Under the pieces are notes generated by a model, which saw only the letters and a program-made list of their open reading frames with translations, made no database searches and was not told the DNA's origin. A stretch of 64,000 nucleotides of DNA from NCBI RefSeq assembly GCF_900111835.1, contig NZ_FOJP01000011.1:62001-126000 (forward strand), given 5' to 3'. A program made the position numbers and the translations under genes. Source of the DNA: Metapseudomonas otitidis. GTDB lineage: Bacteria > Pseudomonadota > Gammaproteobacteria > Pseudomonadales > Pseudomonadaceae. Shown one piece after another: positions 18,435 to 27,684 of this stretch (position 1 is the first letter of the stretch; each line of letters opens with the position of its first letter).

Positions 18435-18911
18435 ATGAAGCACGGACGTTTCAAATTCCGCCTCCGAATCCTCCTGCTCGCCCTTGCCGTACTGCCCCTG
18501 GCTGGCTGCGCCTGGCTGTTCGCGCCGCGCGTCCAGCTCGACGAAATCACCCTCGATGTCGCCCCCCGTGCCAACGACGACACCCCCCTGGCGGTGGACT
18601 TCGTGGCGGTGGACGACCCGGACCTGTTCAAGCTGCTCTCCAGCGTCAACGCGCGGCAGTGGTTCAGCGAGCGCGAGCAGTACCGCCGCGACTACCGTAC
18701 GCAGTTTTCCGTGTGGAGCCTGGAACTGGTTCCGGGGCAGTTGATGCAGGTCCAGGACTTTCCGTTTTCCGGCCGCCGCTCGGCTGGACTTTTGGTCTTC
18801 GCCGGCTATAACACTCCCGGTGCTCACCGCCTGCGGCTGGATGAGCAGAGCCGTGTGTGGCTCAGGTTCGACAGCCGAGAGATGCGCCTGATGGGTGACG
18901 ACGGGCGGTGA
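18435..18911 (+). CDS. tssJ: T6SS outer-membrane lipoprotein, TssJ-like
   Basis: This 158-residue protein has a lipoprotein signal with basic N-terminus, hydrophobic run LLLALAVLPLAGC and lipobox Cys at residue 23. The mature part contains DEITLDVAPRANDDTPLAVDFV, as in TssJ-type proteins that link the TssLM complex to the outer membrane. The second half (WSLELVPGQLMQVQDFPFSG) is more diverged than classical TssJ, so the name rests partly on its place as the first gene before tssKLMA. The ATG at 18435 follows GGACCTCC. Confidence 0.8.
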   Translation: MKHGRFKFRLRILLLALAVLPLAGCAWLFAPRVQLDEITLDVAPRANDDTPLAVDFVAVDDPDLFKLLSSVNARQWFSEREQYRRDYRTQFSVWSLELVPGQLMQVQDFPFSGRRSAGLLVFAGYNTPGAHRLRLDEQSRVWLRFDSREMRLMGDDGR

Positions 18912-18977
18912 ACCCGAGCCCCTGAAACAGCGGGAAACCGCACTGCGGGATGGTCAAGGATGTCGAAGGGGAGTGGT

Positions 18978-20312
18978 ATGAACGTGTTGCCTGACGCAGT
19001 CTGCTGGCACGAGGGCATGCAGTTGCTGCCCCAGCATTTCCAGCTGCAGGGATTGCGCGCCGAAGTCCTCGCCGCCCGTTTCGGTCATGCCGCCAACCCC
19101 TGGTTCTGGGGGCTCAGCCAACTCGAACTCGACCCCGCCGCGCTCAGTGCCGGCCTCATCCGCGTGCTGGCCCTGGAGGCCATCCTCCCCGACGGTTTGC
19201 CGGTGAGCCTGCAGCCCGGCGACGGCGCCACCCTGGAGCTGGACGTCGGCCCTGCCATCGCCGAATCGCCCACCGCCAGCACCACCGTCTACCTCGCCAT
19301 CAACCCCCTCGGCCGCAGCGGCCAGGTACTGCCGCTGCGCGGTCGCCTGCAGTCCCAGGTGGGCGAGGCGGTGCCGGACCTGGCCAGTGGCGAGCACCCC
19401 GAACCGATCCTGGTCTGGCGGCCCGCCGCGCGCCTGGTCACCGACAGTGGCCGGGCCGATTCGGTGTGCCTACCGCTGTTGCGCATCGCCAAGGAGGGCG
19501 GCGGCTTCGTGCGCCAGCCCTATGCCGCGCCGACGCCGCGCATCCTCCCCGAATCCGACCTCGGCCGCGCGGTGGCCGAACTCTGCGCCCGGGCGCGGGA
19601 GAAGTGCCTGTTCCTCGGCGGTCGCCTGCGCCAGGCCGAGCAGGCCGGGCAGGACGACGACCGTGCCGAGATCGGCCGCCAGCTCACCGCGTTGTGGGCA
19701 CGCCTGCCGGAAGTGGAAGCCGCGCTGAACAGCCGCGTCACCACCCCGGATCGCCTCCACGGCTTGCTGGTGGGCATGGCCGGCGCCTGGTGCGCGCTGG
19801 ACCCGGTGGCCGGCGTACCCGCATTCGCCCCCCTGGACTACCTGGACCTCAAGCGTGGCTACGACGAGGTGATCGACTGGCTGGATGCGGTCCTGGCGCG
19901 CATTCGCGTCGGCTACCGCTGCCTGCTGTTCCAGGGCCTGGAGCAGGGCTTCGCCATCCAGCTGCCCGACGCCCGTTCCCCCCGCCAACGCCTGGTGATC
20001 GGCCTGCGCATGCCCGCCGGTGCCGGCGAACAGGGTGCGCTGGACTGGCTCGGCCAGGCCATCATCGCCTCGCAATCGAAGGTCGCCACCCTGGCTCGCC
20101 AGCGCATGAGCGGCTTACCCCACCAGAGCATGAGCCGCGCCGAGCAACTGGCCTACGGCGTGGGCGAGGACACCCGGCTGTTCGTGGTCCAGGCCGCCGG
20201 GGAGTGGTTCGACCCGGAGCAGCGCTTCTGCCTGATCGTCCCCGGCCAGGCGGCCCAGGTCGGTCCCTGGCAGGTGGTGCTGTTCGTCAACCAGGACACC
20301 GAGACCGCCTGA
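18978..20312 (+). CDS. tssK: T6SS baseplate-membrane connector TssK
   Basis: TssK trimers link the baseplate to TssL and TssM. The 444-residue product has the family start VCWHEGMQLLPQHFQLQ and later motifs FLGGRLRQAEQ and GYDEVIDWLDAVLARI. The ATG at 18978 has the well placed GAAGGGGAG in front and gives a normal N-terminus; an ATG at 18960 would add six residues and lacks such a site. It follows tssJ by 66 bases. Confidence 0.94.
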   Translation: MNVLPDAVCWHEGMQLLPQHFQLQGLRAEVLAARFGHAANPWFWGLSQLELDPAALSAGLIRVLALEAILPDGLPVSLQPGDGATLELDVGPAIAESPTASTTVYLAINPLGRSGQVLPLRGRLQSQVGEAVPDLASGEHPEPILVWRPAARLVTDSGRADSVCLPLLRIAKEGGGFVRQPYAAPTPRILPESDLGRAVAELCARAREKCLFLGGRLRQAEQAGQDDDRAEIGRQLTALWARLPEVEAALNSRVTTPDRLHGLLVGMAGAWCALDPVAGVPAFAPLDYLDLKRGYDEVIDWLDAVLARIRVGYRCLLFQGLEQGFAIQLPDARSPRQRLVIGLRMPAGAGEQGALDWLGQAIIASQSKVATLARQRMSGLPHQSMSRAEQLAYGVGEDTRLFVVQAAGEWFDPEQRFCLIVPGQAAQVGPWQVVLFVNQDTETA

Positions 20313-20330
20313 TCAGCCAAGGACGCGCAC

Positions 20331-21101
20331 ATGCCCGAAAGGAGTCTGGCCCTTTACCCGCCCGAGTTCGGCGAGGCCCCCCTGAGCCTCGCCTTCCGTG
20401 AAGCCTGGCTGGAATGGCGAGGGGCCTGGGACCTGCTGGAAGACCTCGACGACCCCGAGCCGCAACTGGTGGAGAAGGTGGCCGAAGCCGCCACGCGCAT
20501 CGTCCGCCGGTTGTGGCGCAGCGGCTTTGCCCGGGTCGGGGATTCCGCCGCGGACCAGGTCAAGGCCTCGGTCTACGCCTTCGTCGCGCTGCTGGATGAA
20601 AGCCTCCTGTTCACTCCCTGGCGTGGCCAGTCCACCTGGCAGGAGCGCCCGCTGGAGATGCGCCTCTATGGCTCGCGCAATGCCGGCGAACGCCTGCCGG
20701 CGGCCATCCGCACCCTGTTGCAGACGCGCTCGCCGTCCACCCGCGACCTGGCCAACGTCTACCTGCAATGCCTGGTGCTGGGCTTCCAGGGGCAACTGCG
20801 CGGGGAGCGCGGCCGGGTGCTCCACGAGCGCTGGCGGCGGGCGCTGTTCACCTTCGCCTGGCACCGCGAGCCCGATCCCCAGGGGGCCCTGCAGAGCCTG
20901 GCGCGGCCGACTCAGGCGGCGCCGCTGCGCCTGCCGCTGCGGCGCACCCTGCCTGACGGTTTCCGCCTGACCCTGGCGGTGGTCGCCGGCGTCCTGTTGC
21001 TGACCGCCGTGGGCCACGGGTTCTGGCGCGACATCCAGTCCGAGCTGGAGCCGGTGATGCACCTGGGCCAACTGGTCGATGAAGAGGAAGGCGCCGAATG
21101 A
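20331..21101 (+). CDS. tssL: T6SS inner-membrane protein TssL (IcmH/DotU family)
   Basis: The 256-residue TssL has a cytoplasmic helical domain, with VYAFVALLDESLLFTPWRGQSTWQERPLEMRLYG as the DotU signature. It ends with a single C-terminal membrane helix, RLTLAVVAGVLLLTAVGHGF (about 213-232). It lacks a periplasmic OmpA/peptidoglycan-binding extension, so another protein must anchor the complex to the cell wall. Its stop overlaps the tssM start (ATGA). Confidence 0.93.
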   Translation: MPERSLALYPPEFGEAPLSLAFREAWLEWRGAWDLLEDLDDPEPQLVEKVAEAATRIVRRLWRSGFARVGDSAADQVKASVYAFVALLDESLLFTPWRGQSTWQERPLEMRLYGSRNAGERLPAAIRTLLQTRSPSTRDLANVYLQCLVLGFQGQLRGERGRVLHERWRRALFTFAWHREPDPQGALQSLARPTQAAPLRLPLRRTLPDGFRLTLAVVAGVLLLTAVGHGFWRDIQSELEPVMHLGQLVDEEEGAE

Positions 21102-24100
21102 GCGGCTTCGCCATCGCCCTGACCGTCTTCCTGGTGATCCTCGCGCTGGTGGCCCTCGGCGCCCTCTACTGGTGGCTGCGCACCCAGTCCGGCGCGGCGA
21201 TCCGCACCTTCTACAACGCCGTGCGCAAGATGGAGCACGACCAGGGCACCCAGGACCGCTACCAGACGCCCTGGCTGATGCTGGTGGGCGACCCCCGCGA
21301 GGGCGCGCTGCTGGCCCCGGACTGGCAACTGGCCCCGGTGGGCCGTCCGGCCTGGTTCGGCCGCTGGTGGGCCGACCCGGACGGCAGCCTGCTGGTGGTG
21401 CCGCAGAGCCTGTTCCTGCCGGAGGAGGGCGGCACCGCGCCGGCCTTCGTCTGGCGCCGCCTGCTGGGCATGCTGCTGCGCCTGCGTGGCCAGCGCCCGC
21501 TGGACGGAGTGATCTGGGTGGTGCCGCTGTCGCGCCTGATGAACGAGGCGCAACTGGCGTCGGATGCCATCACTGCACGCCGCCGCTTCAGCGAGCTGAT
21601 GCAGCGCCTGGGCCTGAGCCTGCCGGTGCAGGTGATGGTCACCTGCATGGAAGACATGCCCGGCTTCCTCGAACTGCTCGATGCCCTGCCCGACGAGGCC
21701 CGCGAGCGCCTGCTGGGCTGGTCCTCGCCCTACAGCCTGGACGCCGGCTGGCAGGGCTACTGGCTGGACGACGGCCTCGATCAGGTCATGCAGGCCCTGC
21801 AGGCCACGGTGATGGAAGTGGGCGCCCTGCGTGGCGAACTGGGGGAAGACCTCTATCGCCTGCCGGGCCAGCTGGACAGCCTGCGTACCCACCTGCGGGC
21901 GCTGCTGGAGCCGGTGTTCCAGGGCAACACCCAGGGCGAGGCACCGCGTTTGCGGGGCATCTACTTCAGCGGAGCGCGTGCGCTCGGCGGTCCGGCCGAT
22001 CCTTGGGCAGCCGGCACGGGCGAGGGCCAGCCGCAGCAGCCGGCCTTCGCCGCCGGCCTCTGGCGCCAGCGCTTCCTCGCCGAGCAGGGGCTGGCCCAGG
22101 CCGTTCCGCGCATCCTCTACTTGCGCCAGCGCTGGCAGCGGGTGACGGCGGTGGTCGCCGGGGTGGTCGGTGTGTGCTGGCTGCTGGGCATGGTCTGGGT
22201 CTGGCACGACGCGCGGCAGGATGCCCGCGAGCTGACGCGCCTGGTGCAGGTCACGCAGAACGCCCACGTGCAGCTCAAGGACCCGGCCCGCAGCCAGGAG
22301 CAGGCCCGGCGCAATATCCAGGGTTTCTGGAACCTGTTGCGCGATGCGCCGCGCTGGCATTTCGCCGCGCTGGTCTACCCCACCTCCTGGTTCTCCAGCC
22401 AGAACGCGCGCATGGACGAGGTTCTGCGCACCCTGGCCCGCAGCGAGGCCCTGTCGCCCGTGCTGCAACTGGAGCAGATGGAGCTGGAGCGCCTGCTGGC
22501 GATCCGCCCGACGGAGCGCCACACCAATGTCGAGGGCGAGGTGCCGGAAGACTGGCCCAACTACGTCAAGGCGCGGAGCCTGGCCACCGGCGCCGCGGCC
22601 CTGGAGCAGCAGAACCGCTGGCTGGGCGATGCGCTGTCCGGTGACAAGGGCGTGCTGGAACCCCTGGCGCAATTGGCCAACACCACCCTGGGCATGGAGC
22701 TGAACAGCGCCAGCCTGCATCGCCGCGCCTACTACGACCAGGTGCTGCGCAACCTGGGCGGCGCCGGGCTGGCACCGCTGGACCTGCGCAATGCGCGCGA
22801 GCCGATCACGGAAAACTTCCAGTCCCTGATGAAGCTCTGGCTGACCCAGTACTTCCTGGCGGAGAACTTCGTCGAGCCGGCGGCCTACCTGCGCATCCAC
22901 CTGGAGAGCCTGCGCCGGGGGCAGGGCAGTTCGCTGGCTGATCTGGAAACCATCCGTGCCCGCATCGCGCGCCTGCAGGACATCCTCGCGCTGACCAACT
23001 CTGCCTGGAGCCACACCAATGGCGAGGAGCTGGTGCCCGGCTACGGCAACCTGATGCAGACCGTGCGCCAGAGCAGCCTGCTGGGGAGCACCGTCGAGCA
23101 GGAGCTCAACGAGGAAGCCAACAAGCTGCGCCGCAGCTTCCATGGCCAATGGATCGCCGGTAACGGAAACGACGCGAGCCTGCTGCAACGCCAGGCCGGC
23201 AACACCCTGGCCCTGCAGGACCACGTGGTGGCCCTGGACCGCGCCATCGACGACCTGCTGCGGCGGGACTTCACGGTGGCAGCCCTGCGCAAGGACTCGG
23301 GCGATGCCAACCCGCGCAGCCTGCGCAACGTCGACGCCCGCGCCCTGACCCAGGCCTTCAGCTACGTGGAGAGCTACCGCGCCTTCGTCGCCAGCGCCAT
23401 GGCGCCGATCCCCTCGGACTACCGCGAAGGCATGCGCAGTGCGGCCGGCGAAGCGGTGGCCCGTGCCGTGTGGGCCAGCCTGGTGGCCTCGCCGGAGCGT
23501 GCGCCGGGTGCCACCGGGCGGGTCTTCGACGTACCGGTGGACCAGGCCATGCAGGTGCTCCAGGCGCTGCTGGAAGTGGGGCGCCACGACCTCGCCGGGA
23601 GCCTGCGCGGGCAGCTCACGCGGATGGCCATGGCCGACGTCAACGGCGCGCTGGCCAGCATCGACGGCATGCCGCTGTTCACCCAGCGCTACGACATCGC
23701 CCAGTGGGACGGCTCCCGCGAGCTGGGCCTGCGCCTGTTCCGCGCCAGCGACGTGCAGGACCTGAAGACCAGCCTCGCCCAGCAGTTCGGCGCCATCCAG
23801 GGCAGCTGCGAAAGCGCCGCCCCGGCCCTGGCCTGGCTGCAGGACCAGCCCGAGCTGAGCGTCGCCGAGCAGGACCGGGTGCACCGCCTCGCCGCCCTCA
23901 GCGAGGAAATGGTCAAGTACAAGGCACAGAACCCCACCAGCTCGCCGGCCCTGTTCGAGCAACTGGTGGCCCGCGACTTCGTCGAGATGGACCGTGGCTC
24001 CTGCCAGCAGGTGCTCACCACCGCCACCCTGTCCACCGGCGCCGGTGACCTGGCGCGCCGCTCCCAGGTGCTGCGTGACCAGGCCGCCCAGCGCTGCAGC

Positions 24101-24919
24101 GACCTGCAGCGGCAGCAAGCCGCCCAGGCCTGGGACGCCCTGGCGGTCTACTTCAACCAGTACCTGGCGGGGCGCTTCCCCTTCGCCTACAGCCTGCGGA
24201 CCGAAGACGCCGACCCGGCCCGGGTGCAGCACCTGGTGGAGCTGATCGACACCCACCTGGCCGCCGCCCGCGAGGGGCTCAAGTGGGGGCAGGCCGCCGA
24301 CCGGCCCGCTGCCGAGGACTTCCTCACCCGCCTGGAGCAGGCGCGGGCCTGGCTCGGGCCGCTGCTGCAGCGCGACAAGTCCGGCGCCCTGGGGCTGGAC
24401 ATGGAAGTGCGCTGGCGCACCGACCGCGAGTCCGAGCGCGGGGCCGACCAGGTGATTGCCTGGTCCCTGCACGCCGCCGATCGCCAGCTGGACTACCCGG
24501 GCGAGCCCGGGCGCCTGCTGTGGAATGCCGGCGAGCCGCTGCACCTGCTGCTGCGCTGGGCCAAGGACAGCGGCCAGCGGCCGGGCATCGACCCGCTGCA
24601 GCCGAGCATGGCGGTCAACGACCTGGAGGTCGGCTGGGAGTACCGCGGGCCTTGGGCGCTGATGCGGCTGCTGCGCACCCATGTGGTCGCGCAGCGCCAG
24701 CCCAGCCCGGACTACACCGACTTCCCGCTGACCCTGCGCGTACCCGTGCGCGGCGTGACCCAGGGCGAGCCGCAGGCGCTGATGTTCCTGCGCCTGTCGC
24801 TGATGGCCCAGGGCGGCAAGCAGCCCCTGTCGCTGCAGCCCTTGCCGGTGCGCGCGCCGCGCTCGCCGTTCGACGGCTGGCGGCCCGATTCCTTCGTCAG
24901 TTCCCAGGTAACCCCATGA
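21098..24919 (+). CDS. tssM: T6SS inner-membrane core protein TssM (IcmF), no Walker A motif
   Basis: At 1273 residues TssM has normal length. Membrane helices lie near residues 4-27 and 348-370, with a large periplasmic part holding the IcmF-related region and a C-terminal DUF1215-like domain. Where many TssM proteins have a Walker A nucleotide site, this one reads WLMLVGDPREGALL (59-72), with no GKT/GKS. The DTAGRY-like Walker B position reads LLVVPQSLF, so NTP binding is probably lost. The start overlaps the tssL stop by 4 bases and the stop overlaps the tssA start. Confidence 0.94.
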   Translation: MSGFAIALTVFLVILALVALGALYWWLRTQSGAAIRTFYNAVRKMEHDQGTQDRYQTPWLMLVGDPREGALLAPDWQLAPVGRPAWFGRWWADPDGSLLVVPQSLFLPEEGGTAPAFVWRRLLGMLLRLRGQRPLDGVIWVVPLSRLMNEAQLASDAITARRRFSELMQRLGLSLPVQVMVTCMEDMPGFLELLDALPDEARERLLGWSSPYSLDAGWQGYWLDDGLDQVMQALQATVMEVGALRGELGEDLYRLPGQLDSLRTHLRALLEPVFQGNTQGEAPRLRGIYFSGARALGGPADPWAAGTGEGQPQQPAFAAGLWRQRFLAEQGLAQAVPRILYLRQRWQRVTAVVAGVVGVCWLLGMVWVWHDARQDARELTRLVQVTQNAHVQLKDPARSQEQARRNIQGFWNLLRDAPRWHFAALVYPTSWFSSQNARMDEVLRTLARSEALSPVLQLEQMELERLLAIRPTERHTNVEGEVPEDWPNYVKARSLATGAAALEQQNRWLGDALSGDKGVLEPLAQLANTTLGMELNSASLHRRAYYDQVLRNLGGAGLAPLDLRNAREPITENFQSLMKLWLTQYFLAENFVEPAAYLRIHLESLRRGQGSSLADLETIRARIARLQDILALTNSAWSHTNGEELVPGYGNLMQTVRQSSLLGSTVEQELNEEANKLRRSFHGQWIAGNGNDASLLQRQAGNTLALQDHVVALDRAIDDLLRRDFTVAALRKDSGDANPRSLRNVDARALTQAFSYVESYRAFVASAMAPIPSDYREGMRSAAGEAVARAVWASLVASPERAPGATGRVFDVPVDQAMQVLQALLEVGRHDLAGSLRGQLTRMAMADVNGALASIDGMPLFTQRYDIAQWDGSRELGLRLFRASDVQDLKTSLAQQFGAIQGSCESAAPALAWLQDQPELSVAEQDRVHRLAALSEEMVKYKAQNPTSSPALFEQLVARDFVEMDRGSCQQVLTTATLSTGAGDLARRSQVLRDQAAQRCSDLQRQQAAQAWDALAVYFNQYLAGRFPFAYSLRTEDADPARVQHLVELIDTHLAAAREGLKWGQAADRPAAEDFLTRLEQARAWLGPLLQRDKSGALGLDMEVRWRTDRESERGADQVIAWSLHAADRQLDYPGEPGRLLWNAGEPLHLLLRWAKDSGQRPGIDPLQPSMAVNDLEVGWEYRGPWALMRLLRTHVVAQRQPSPDYTDFPLTLRVPVRGVTQGEPQALMFLRLSLMAQGGKQPLSLQPLPVRAPRSPFDGWRPDSFVSSQVTP

Positions 24920-25992
24920 GTTGGCAACCCACCGGCCCCAGCCTCGACGACTTGCTGGCACCGATTTCCGACGGCGATCCCTGCGGCGAGAACCTGCGCC
25001 ACGCCCCCGAGATGGACCGTCTGCGGCAGATGCGCCGTGAGGACGACCCCTCGCTGCCCGAGGGCGTCTGGCAGGCGGAGCTCAAGCGCGGTGACTGGAG
25101 CGGCGTGGAGGCCCTGGCCGGCGACCTGCTGTGTCGCCGCAGCAAGGACCTGATGCTCGCCGCCTGGCTCGGCGAGGCCTGGCTGATGCGCCATGGCCTG
25201 CATGGTGCGGCGCCGGCCCTGGGCCTGCTGGCCGGGCTCTGGGCGCGCTACCCGGACGACCTGCACCCGCGCGCCGAGGATGACGACCGCTCCTGGCGAG
25301 TGGCGCCCCTGGAGTGGGTGGCGCGGCGCTACAACGAACTGCTGCTGACCCGTTGCCCGATGCTGGGCGTGGTGGAGGGCGACCTGGCCGAGGTCACCCT
25401 GGCCCACTGGCAGGGCCTCAAGCAGCGCCAGGTCCAGGTCGGCGACAGCAAGGCGGCCAAGGCCGCTGCCGAGGCTGCGCGGCTGGAGCAGAGCAAACTG
25501 GATGAGGCGCTGCGGCGCCTGCCTGCCGAGCAGTTCGTCACCCTGGACGCCGAGCTGGGTCAGGCGCTGGCCGAGCTGGCACGGCTCGAGCGCGGCTGTG
25601 ACGAGTGGCTGGGCGAGCTGGCGCCGGGTTTCGGCCCGCTGCGTGGCGTTCTGGAAGCCCTGCATGCCTTCGTCCACGAACGTCTTCCCTACGTCCCCGA
25701 GGTGCCGCCCATGCCGGAACCCGTTTCCACCCCCGAGCACGAGGCCGCGCCGGCCACTGCCGCCGTCGCCGCCTTGCCCGCCGGTGCGCCCAGCAGCCGC
25801 GAGGAGGCCTACCGGCAACTGGCGCAGATTGCCGACTTCCTGGCCCGTACCGAGCCCCACAGCCCCGTGCCCTATGTGATCCGCCGCGCGGTGGAGTGGG
25901 GCCACCAGCCGCTGAGCAGCCTGCTGGACGAACTGCTCAACGCCGACGCCGAGTCGCGGCGCCTGTGGCAGTTGCTGGGGGTGCTGAGGTAG
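24916..25992 (+). CDS. tssA: T6SS cap protein TssA
   Basis: The 358-residue protein has the ImpA N-terminal domain (LDDLLAPISDGDPCGENLRHAPEMDRLRQMRREDD, residues 9-43) and a C-terminal EEAYRQLAQIADFLARTEPHSPVPYVIRRAVEWG segment of short TssA proteins. TssA organises tube and sheath assembly at the baseplate or distal end. The ATG at 24916 overlaps the tssM stop. It closes the tssJKLMA operon and ends 8 bases from the convergent DUF1428 gene. Confidence 0.92.
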   Translation: MSWQPTGPSLDDLLAPISDGDPCGENLRHAPEMDRLRQMRREDDPSLPEGVWQAELKRGDWSGVEALAGDLLCRRSKDLMLAAWLGEAWLMRHGLHGAAPALGLLAGLWARYPDDLHPRAEDDDRSWRVAPLEWVARRYNELLLTRCPMLGVVEGDLAEVTLAHWQGLKQRQVQVGDSKAAKAAAEAARLEQSKLDEALRRLPAEQFVTLDAELGQALAELARLERGCDEWLGELAPGFGPLRGVLEALHAFVHERLPYVPEVPPMPEPVSTPEHEAAPATAAVAALPAGAPSSREEAYRQLAQIADFLARTEPHSPVPYVIRRAVEWGHQPLSSLLDELLNADAESRRLWQLLGVLR

Positions 25993-26000
25993 CGAAGCGG

Positions 26001-26357
26001 TCAGGCGCTCACCAGCACCTCGAACCCGCCGAAGATCATCCGCTTGCCGTCGAAGGGCATTCCGGCGGGATCGGTCTTCAGGCGCTGGTCTTCCATGGCC
26101 CGTTGCATGCCACTGTCGCGCACGGCCTTCGAGGGCCAGGTGATCCAGGAGAACACCACGGTTTCCTCCGGTTTGCACTGCACGGCCATGGGGAAGGACG
26201 TCAGAGTCCCTTCCGGGACGTCATCGCCCCAGCATTCGCAGACGCTGAGGGCGCCGCAGTCCCTGAACACAGTGGCGGCCTGCTCGGCCAGTTCGCGGTA
26301 GGCCTCGCGGGAGGCGGTTGGCACGGCCAGTACATAGCCGTCGACGTAGAGGGTCAT
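26001..26357 (-). CDS. DUF1428 family protein (YbaA-like)
   Basis: The 118-residue soluble protein starts MTLYVDGYVLAVPTASREAY, with GALSVCECWGDDVPEG, then FSWITWPSK and the C-terminal DGKRMIFGGFEVLV. This matches DUF1428, a dimeric alpha-beta-barrel family of unknown function. The ATG at 26357 follows AGGAGATCGACC; longer in-frame sequence upstream is unlikely. It lies between the T6SS and paaK and has no evident link to either. Confidence 0.88.
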   Translation of the reverse strand: MTLYVDGYVLAVPTASREAYRELAEQAATVFRDCGALSVCECWGDDVPEGTLTSFPMAVQCKPEETVVFSWITWPSKAVRDSGMQRAMEDQRLKTDPAGMPFDGKRMIFGGFEVLVSA

Positions 26358-26522
26358 GGTCGATCTCCTGGGTGGACTCATGGACAGGCGGTACGGCGTG
26401 CCTGGATTCATTCGACACGGGTTTCGTCACCCTGCGGAAGCGTGCCGACCAATGGGCCGCTTGTGGGCGCGGCGGTGAGCGAGGAAGATGCCGGACCTCC
26501 CAGCCAACACGGACGTACGACC

Positions 26523-26915
26523 ATGAAACTCGGCTACACCATCCTCTACGTCAGCGACGTACCCGCCTCCCTGGCCTTCTTCGAAACGGCCTTCGGGCTG
26601 CCGACGCGCTTCCTCCACGAGTCCGGCGACTACGGCGAGGTGGAGACCGGCGCCACCACCCTGGCCTTCGCCAACCATGCCCTGGGCGACTTCAACTTCC
26701 CCGGCGGCCATGTGCGTGCCGATGCTTCCGCCCAGCCGCTGGGCATGGAGATCGGCCTGGTCACCGACGATGTGGCCGCCGCGCACCAGCGCGCGCTGTC
26801 GGCCGGTGCCCGCGAGCTGGCGCCGCCGGTGGCGCGGCCCTGGGGCCAGGTGGTGTCCTACCTGCGCTGCCCGGACGGCCTGCTGGTGGAACTGTGCACC
26901 CCGGTGGGGGGCTGA
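26523..26915 (+). CDS. VOC (glyoxalase/bleomycin-resistance fold) protein
   Basis: This 130-residue protein has two beta-alpha-beta-beta-beta halves. MKLGYTILYVSDVPASLAFFETAFGLPTRF opens the first, and GQVVSYLRCPDGLLVELCTPV closes the second with the usual metal-ligand glutamate. Members may bind antibiotics, isomerise or dioxygenate small molecules; the substrate cannot be told. It is divergent from the DUF1428 gene. The following gene starts at a GTG one base after its stop, so the two probably form an operon. Confidence 0.85.
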   Translation: MKLGYTILYVSDVPASLAFFETAFGLPTRFLHESGDYGEVETGATTLAFANHALGDFNFPGGHVRADASAQPLGMEIGLVTDDVAAAHQRALSAGARELAPPVARPWGQVVSYLRCPDGLLVELCTPVGG

Positions 26916-26916
26916 C

Positions 26917-27648
26917 GTGGGCACACGGCACCTGGCACTGGGGGCGCTGCTGGGGCTGGCCGCCGGCCCGCTGCTGGCAGCGCCCTACGAGGGCTATGAC
27001 GAGTTCTATGCCGGGCTCGGCAGGAACCTGTTCCCGGGTGAGGGGCTCGAGTTGCAGCAGGCCTGCACCGACGAGCCCCGTCATTGCCTGTGGACCAACG
27101 CCCTCGGCGTGGCGGCCGAGCGCTATCCGGATGCACTGTGGAGCGCGCCCGGGGAGCTGGGCAGCGAGGCACCGGCCGGCTGGCCGGCGCTGGTGTTCGA
27201 TGGCAGCAGCCTGGCGGTGGCCGGGCGCACCTTGTCGCTGGCGGACGCGGTGAACCTCGCCCCGGCGGACTGGGGCGGCACCTCGCCCCAGGACCCGGAA
27301 TCACTGGCCTCGGTCACTGCCTGGCAACAGGGCACGGACCTGTGCCTGGAGCTGCACTACAACGGCAGCGGACGCATGGCCCGCTACAGCGGCGTGCTGG
27401 TGGTGAGGGGCGGGAACCTGCATGTGCTGCCGCCGCTGTTCGCCGCCTGCGGGGCGGTGCGCGAGGGGGGCAATGGCGTCTTCTTCTACCCCGACACCCG
27501 CTACCTGGAAGGCCCGGGCGACCTGCCGCCGGGCGTGCAGATGGATTACCGGCGCAGCGACGGGGCCGCTTCGGCCGAGACCTATCGCCTGCGCTTCAGT
27601 GAGCCGGACAACCCCTATCGCTTCGTGATCGAGCCCGCGCCCCGCTGA
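26917..27648 (+). CDS. Exported hypothetical protein
   Basis: The 243-residue product starts at GTG (26917), one base after the VOC stop, and has a clear signal peptide (GTRHLALGALLGLAAGPLLAAP). The mature part has four cysteines and segments such as LPPGVQMDYRRSDGAASAETYRLRF with no family I recognise. It may be a periplasmic protein. The gene ends at a hairpin facing paaK. Confidence 0.7.
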   Translation: MGTRHLALGALLGLAAGPLLAAPYEGYDEFYAGLGRNLFPGEGLELQQACTDEPRHCLWTNALGVAAERYPDALWSAPGELGSEAPAGWPALVFDGSSLAVAGRTLSLADAVNLAPADWGGTSPQDPESLASVTAWQQGTDLCLELHYNGSGRMARYSGVLVVRGGNLHVLPPLFAACGAVREGGNGVFFYPDTRYLEGPGDLPPGVQMDYRRSDGAASAETYRLRFSEPDNPYRFVIEPAPR

Positions 27649-27668
27649 GAACGGGCGCAGGCCCGTTC
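27649..27668. terminator. Hairpin between convergent hypothetical gene and paaK
   Basis: GAACGGGC-GCAG-GCCCGTTC is a perfect 8-4-8 stem-loop in the 36-base gap between two convergent genes. It is suitably placed to stop transcription from both sides. There is no long T-run, so it may act with Rho. Confidence 0.6.
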
Positions 27669-27684
27669 CCGGCGGCGGGGTGGC

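Noticed and set aside
20912-24961. Very long open frame antisense to tssM
   Set aside because: It is the usual shadow of a GC-rich gene: Gln/Ala/Gly-rich, no family pattern, and fully covered by tssM on the other strand.
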